Source of the DNA: Desmodus rotundus | Taxonomy: Eukaryota; Chordata; Mammalia; Chiroptera; Phyllostomidae | DNA length: 64,000 nt | Reading direction: 5' to 3' | NCBI RefSeq assembly: GCF_022682495.2 | Contig: NC_071387.1 | Location: 196,890,143 to 196,954,142, forward strand | Part shown: positions 59,331 to 64,000 of the stretch, piece after piece | Layout: each line of letters begins with the position of its first letter | How positions within the stretch are numbered: the first letter of the stretch is position 1 | Program-made: the position numbers and the translations under genes | Notes under the pieces: generated by a model | The model's database searches: none | What the model saw: the letters and a program-made list of their open reading frames with translations, nothing else | What the model was told of the DNA's origin: nothing

Positions 59331-61854
59331 TCATCCTAAGGTATTATTTTCTCCAAAGAGGGCATACTTTTTCTTCTAGAAAGCAGATGGCCATGAACAG
59401 TCCATCTTACTCCATATACAGGTTGCACAAAGGTGAAATTGGCATCAGTGTCTTTCAGGATTGGCCAATTCCTCAGTAACTTTTATCATTTTGTGCAGGG
59501 TTTTGTGGTCCCAACTGAGAGCCAGGGGTGACTATGAGGGCCCGTTATCTTTAATGGGTTATGAACCCATTTTTTATCTGCCATCCCCATGATTTTGGTG
59601 AAAGCTCTGTGCACTCATTTAGACACCCATTCTCTGATCTGACTCATCAAATAAATGCCTTGATGAGAAGCGCTGTTCTGAATGTGGGGTCACTGACAAG
59701 GCTCCTGTTCCCTGGGGTCCTGGCGTCACAACACTTACTTCCTTGGCATTTCATACAGATACTTTTAAAATAAGTTTTTGCTACTTTAAAACCTATTTAA
59801 AATAAGTTTTTCCTGGTTAATCTCGAAAGGAGAGTAAGTTATAAAGATATTTTCTGCCATTTCTGGAAGCATAACTTCGTACTCTATTTTTTTTCATAGC
59901 TTGCTCCTGGCAAAATATTAAGAGTTGCGCGCACTTACTGACTGGATCCTTTCACAGAACGCAGAGGGGCTTTATCGGTTTGGTGTGTATTTTTCCCCAC
60001 TCCATGTTGTATGCACAAGTGTGAGAACAGCGGCAGTCACGTATGAAATAGGCAATACATATTCATGACAGTGCATTTCAAGCAAGAGGTCAGAATAGAA
60101 GATAGCAATTTTGAAAATAACGTTTCGTGCTCTTGAAGAGCTTTATCACACATACCCATGGCGCAGTAGAACTCTGCCCAACCAGGGGACCAGCACAACA
60201 TTTATCCTCAAAGAAGCACGATGAACACAAATTATGTGTGTTATTGAAAATTGTGCTCTCATAAATATAAACCGTACTGACACTTCTAATGGAGGCAGAG
60301 TTTGTACAGGTTTTTCAAACTGTAAAACTAGAGGTACAAATTCTCATGGGGTAAAAAGGCTAACAGGTAACTTTTTTAAAAGTTACTTCATTAAAATTCC
60401 TTTTGAAATTATTCTTAGCTCACAAATATCTTATTCTTAGCTAGGAGTTCTCCTATAATGAGTAATGAAAACACGCAATCTTTAAATTTTAATAATTGCT
60501 ATTTTCATTGTTTACTTTTTTAAAATAATTTTAATGACAGAAAAATTATAATAACTTTAAATCATGCTAATTGACAGAAACAGCATGGTCTCGCAGACTC
60601 TCGCTGATGGAATGACAGTAAGGTCAAACCACTCTCCACTCTGTGCCCAGTGAATCTGCCTTAGCAACTCCAATCAGATAGTAAAGTACAGATTTTAAAA
60701 ATGCATCAAAATACATCAGGTATTTCATTATCATGGAGAGATACACTGGCATAAACCTTGCTATTTATTCTTCTAGAAAAAAATAAGCCATAATTCACTT
60801 AAAAATATTATTGAGCAACACTTAAAATGCACTCTTATGAAGCTAAATGAAGTAGTAGGATAAAATGAAAACAGTTACATTTTAGTAAAAAAAAAAAAAC
60901 CAAAATCATAAATGAATTCAGAATTTAAATTAGGACACTAGGAAAAAACCTATAAGTCAGCCACTATGCATAGGAAAAGGGAATTAATAAAGTTGAAAGC
61001 TGAAAGAGTTGAAAAATCTCTTCCATAAATCAAATTTGAAAAATCAATTTAAAGAGTTGATATAATGCTGGTATGGGTATCTAAGAAATAATTTTAGAAC
61101 AAACAATAAAAATGACAAGAGAGAAAAGGTACAAAATGTCACATATATTTCAACATGTATTTAAAAAGCTCTGTGAAATCAATATTTTTGATAAGTAAGG
61201 ATTTTTGAAATTGTCTCAAGAAGAGATTTAAAAATACCGGCAGAAAGAATTTTTTTAATTTACTGTAAAAACAGATACTTGTTCTAGATGAATTCATAAA
61301 TTCATGAGGTAGGGCGTCATCTTTGTGACAAAGCCTTTGACACTGTCCAGAAGTCCTTAAGAAGATCATTAGTGGGAATGGGATAGACAATGAGGAAATT
61401 CTTGTAAGGAACTGGAATAAACATGACATGTGTAGCAGAAGTTTAGGAGAACTATGGCCTGTAGGCACATGGAAAATAGAAAGTTTACGTTAGATATTTT
61501 ACATTGACCAAGGAGATTTTCAAGCAGAGTTTTAGCTGTGTATGATAGGAAGGACTATACAGAGACAAGGTAAAGTTTGAAATATTTGACTTTAATTTGA
61601 ATTTAACCAAAAAATAAAGAAGTCAAGATTTTTTAGACTAGAAAATAATGTTTCACTATAAGTCTTTTAATCCAACAAAATATTTTAAAATGTGAAATAA
61701 TTAAGACACAAATAAAATCCATCCTGCTGCCTGCAAAACATAATATCAGGATAATATTCTGGTCACAGAAGTGACTGTGAACTCTTCTGTTAAGACATCG
61801 ATAAGACTTAAGCAGTGCTTTGTAAGCCATCTCAACTTTAGTCAGCAAACATTT
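59331..61854. other. unassigned DNA
   Basis: No gene. A small perfect hairpin (aatgggtt, loop atg, aacccatt) is at 59553-59571. Two copies of tttaaaataagttttt lie about 33 bases apart near 59764 and 59797. A run of A at 60886-60898 is the only clear homopolymer. The rest is AT-rich. Confidence 0.45.
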
Positions 61855-62075
61855 TAATAAACACCAAATACCAAATATTTTAGAGTCTGTCGGTCATACA
61901 ATCTATGCAGCAACATTTATTCTGACTTTATAGAGAGAAAGGAACTGTAGACAACATCTGTATAAATGGATATGGCTGTGTTCCAATAAGATTTTATTTA
62001 TAAAAAAACAAACAAAAAATACAGGTCATAGGCCAAATTTGACCCATGAGCCATAGTTTGCTGATCTTGAGTGAA
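61855..62075 (+). mobile_element. hAT-type MER DNA transposon fragment
   Basis: 'aaatattttagagtctgtcggtcatacaatctatgcagcaac', 'ggatatggctgtgttccaataagattttattta' and 'ggccaaatttgacccatgagccatagtttgctgatc' are the ordered blocks of a common mammalian nonautonomous hAT element (aatattttaggctttg, gtggctgtgttccaataaaactttatttac, cggatttggcccgcgggccgtagtttgccgac). I am unsure of the MER number. No coding capacity. Confidence 0.75.
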
Positions 62076-64000
62076 AAAAAAGGTAGCTAAGTTTCATAAG
62101 AGCATGCCTCTTAGACTTCCTCTAATAAACCAAAAATCTTTTAAGAATTCTAAATCTGCCCCATATCACTTTGTCTCTGAGTCCACATTAGAAAGGGCCT
62201 GTCTCAAAGTAGTTTGAAAGTGTGCCTCTTGTCCAATGGAGTAATTCTCAATATTATCTACAAACATAAAAATTGCATTGTTTTAAAAGATTTGCATTGG
62301 GGGAACACCATCACTTTGTAATAAAAATGACAAAGTGACAAAGGTGACTAAAATAATATGAGGCATCTAGACTCCAACCTTCTATACATAGGAAGAAGGC
62401 TGGCAAATATACTATAGGTCATTTCTAATTAAAAAGAAAAAATAACGGAGTCAGAACCAACCATAAGAAGGTAAAACCAATACCATAGAAAACCACTGCA
62501 AAAGAGAAGAACTTGGCCCTAATCAAGGAACTGGTGCATGTAACTGGCTGAGTTTTGGGACAGTCATGGACAGTGACTTCAATGTACAGCCCAGATATCC
62601 TAATTTAAAATACAGGCCTGCCTCATCATTGCATGTTGAGTATAGGAAAAGTAGATAATTTGTCTCTTAGCTCTAAGGTTTTTAGATAAGAGGAGTTGTA
62701 TACTGGTAGATTTGATCCTAAAGAGCCTCATTTACACCTGGACTTTTAGTTGATGCCTGGATTTGAACTAATGACTGCTAGTATATTTTAAAGTATGGAG
62801 TGAAAGTATTTTGCATGTAGGAAAGACATGAGTTGTTATAATCAGAGGGAACACTGCTTCAAACTGAATTTCACAAAGAGGACTTCAATAAAATCTTCTA
62901 TTATACGTGTTATTCTGCAATATGATTCTGTTATTCCTTAAACAAGAAAATTCTGGTAATACCAGAATACCACTGCATCTGAGTGAGCCCACAAATTATT
63001 AGCGTAAGAATACAGCAGAAATAACATTGTTTTACTTTCAAGGCTATGTTTTCACCTGGGTGTTCTGGAATACTGATTTGGGGATACTCTTTCAGAACTC
63101 AGGCATCGTATGTGGAGAAACTCAAGTCACAAGGAAATGTCATTATTAGGCATTGCATTTGCCAAACATAACTTGGGTCTCAGTCAATAGTCAGCGTCAA
63201 CTCTCAGCCATCCAAGTTTGCCATCTCGGGGATATACAAGTTCAGTGGAGAGTCTAGAATCTAGATGTTCAAAGCCAATATCTGATTAAAACTACATGAG
63301 GATCTTAAATGGAAACTGCGTATCTGAGCCTAGTCAAACCACAGAACTAGGACAGATAATAGGAAATTTTTATTTGAGTTGTGAAATGTTGGGCAGCTGT
63401 TATAATGAAATGAGTAATCAGAACATAATATGAATTTATTTACAGATGGGATATGACTGTGCAGCTCAGAAACTCAACTTAATTAATTAGATTTTACATA
63501 AGACATTATGAATCAACAAAATGTTTAATATTTTTACTATATGGGCCATCATTGAAGTTATTAAAACAAAGATCAAGAGTTACCAGAAAAAAATAGATTA
63601 TGGATTTTAGTGGTCATTTAAGACACTTGCTTTTATTACATAGGGTGAAAGCTATAAAGTTATATAGCACTGGTGTTTAAAAAGAGACATCCAATAGTCA
63701 TATTCTTGTAATTAAATACAATTTGATGGATATTTTCCTAAAAGAATAAGAGAGATAAATGGTTAGAAATTTCATCATTCTGCCATGTAAAAAGAGTTTG
63801 TACCTTCCACTAAGATGGTTCACACTGAGATTCCTCCCATTATTAGCATGATTATTTTCCATGATACCAAATTTTTGACAGCCTTCTGAACATTGTGTAC
63901 CTGTGGTAATCCTGAATCAGCTTGTGAAACAGTGAAAACTAAGATAGAAATAATCACAGATTTAAATGAATTATGATTCTCAAAATATTATGACAAAAAA
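62076..64000. other. unassigned AT-rich DNA
   Basis: I see no gene, RNA or confident repeat to the end of the window. Confidence 0.45.

Overview
The window looks like mammalian nuclear DNA from a bat, most likely a yangochiropteran. The evidence is its repeats. There are three copies of a tRNA-derived SINE of the VES type found in these bats (55239-55450 +, 50601-50825 +, 33793-33987 -). There are also several L1 3' ends with the pyrimidine-rich 3' UTR typical of bat L1, together with old mammalian repeats (MIR, L2-like, MER5A, MaLR LTRs). Family and species cannot be set from the sequence alone.

The window is gene-poor and AT-rich, either intergenic or deep inside a large intron. No complete protein gene, rRNA, functional tRNA or CRISPR array is visible. 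Almost all open reading frames are chance frames or shadows inside repeats; the longest (57053-57556) lies in antisense L1/HAL1 sequence. Two short GC-richer islands stand out as possible phase 0-0 coding exons on the + strand: 28143-28316 (58 codons) and 39112-39261 (50 codons). Both have a canonical acceptor and donor. I do not recognise the protein, and they may be chance.

Layout. 1-7 kb: the tail of a MaLR LTR, an antisense L1M tail, a possible MLT1-like LTR and a long antisense old L1/HAL1 segment. 7-12.7 kb: mostly unassigned, with a TATC microsatellite. 12.7-13.6 kb: two L1 3' ends joined with both tails pointing outward. 15-23.5 kb: MIR and L2 pieces, a tiny rearranged L1 insertion with clear target-site duplications, a solo MLT1 LTR and a MER5A carrying a perfect 32-bp palindrome. 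23.5-43 kb: mostly unassigned AT-rich DNA with the two candidate exons, an antisense L1 tail, a mariner-type MITE, an antisense VES SINE and L2-like pieces. 43.4-44.9 kb: a cluster of a mariner transposase fragment, L1 pieces and an LTR fragment. 49.7-51.3 kb: a nested L1/L1/SINE stack. 54.6-59.3 kb: an L1 tail, a VES SINE, an L2-like piece and a long antisense HAL1/L1M. 61.9 kb: a hAT-type MER fragment.

The features do not form a pathway or operon. What can be read here is insertion history. The most interesting items are the two candidate exons, the fold-back L1 insertion at 15976-16085, the palindrome in MER5A and the mariner remnants. I found no new gene system. Repeat family names are from memory of consensus sequences and were not checked with a search.
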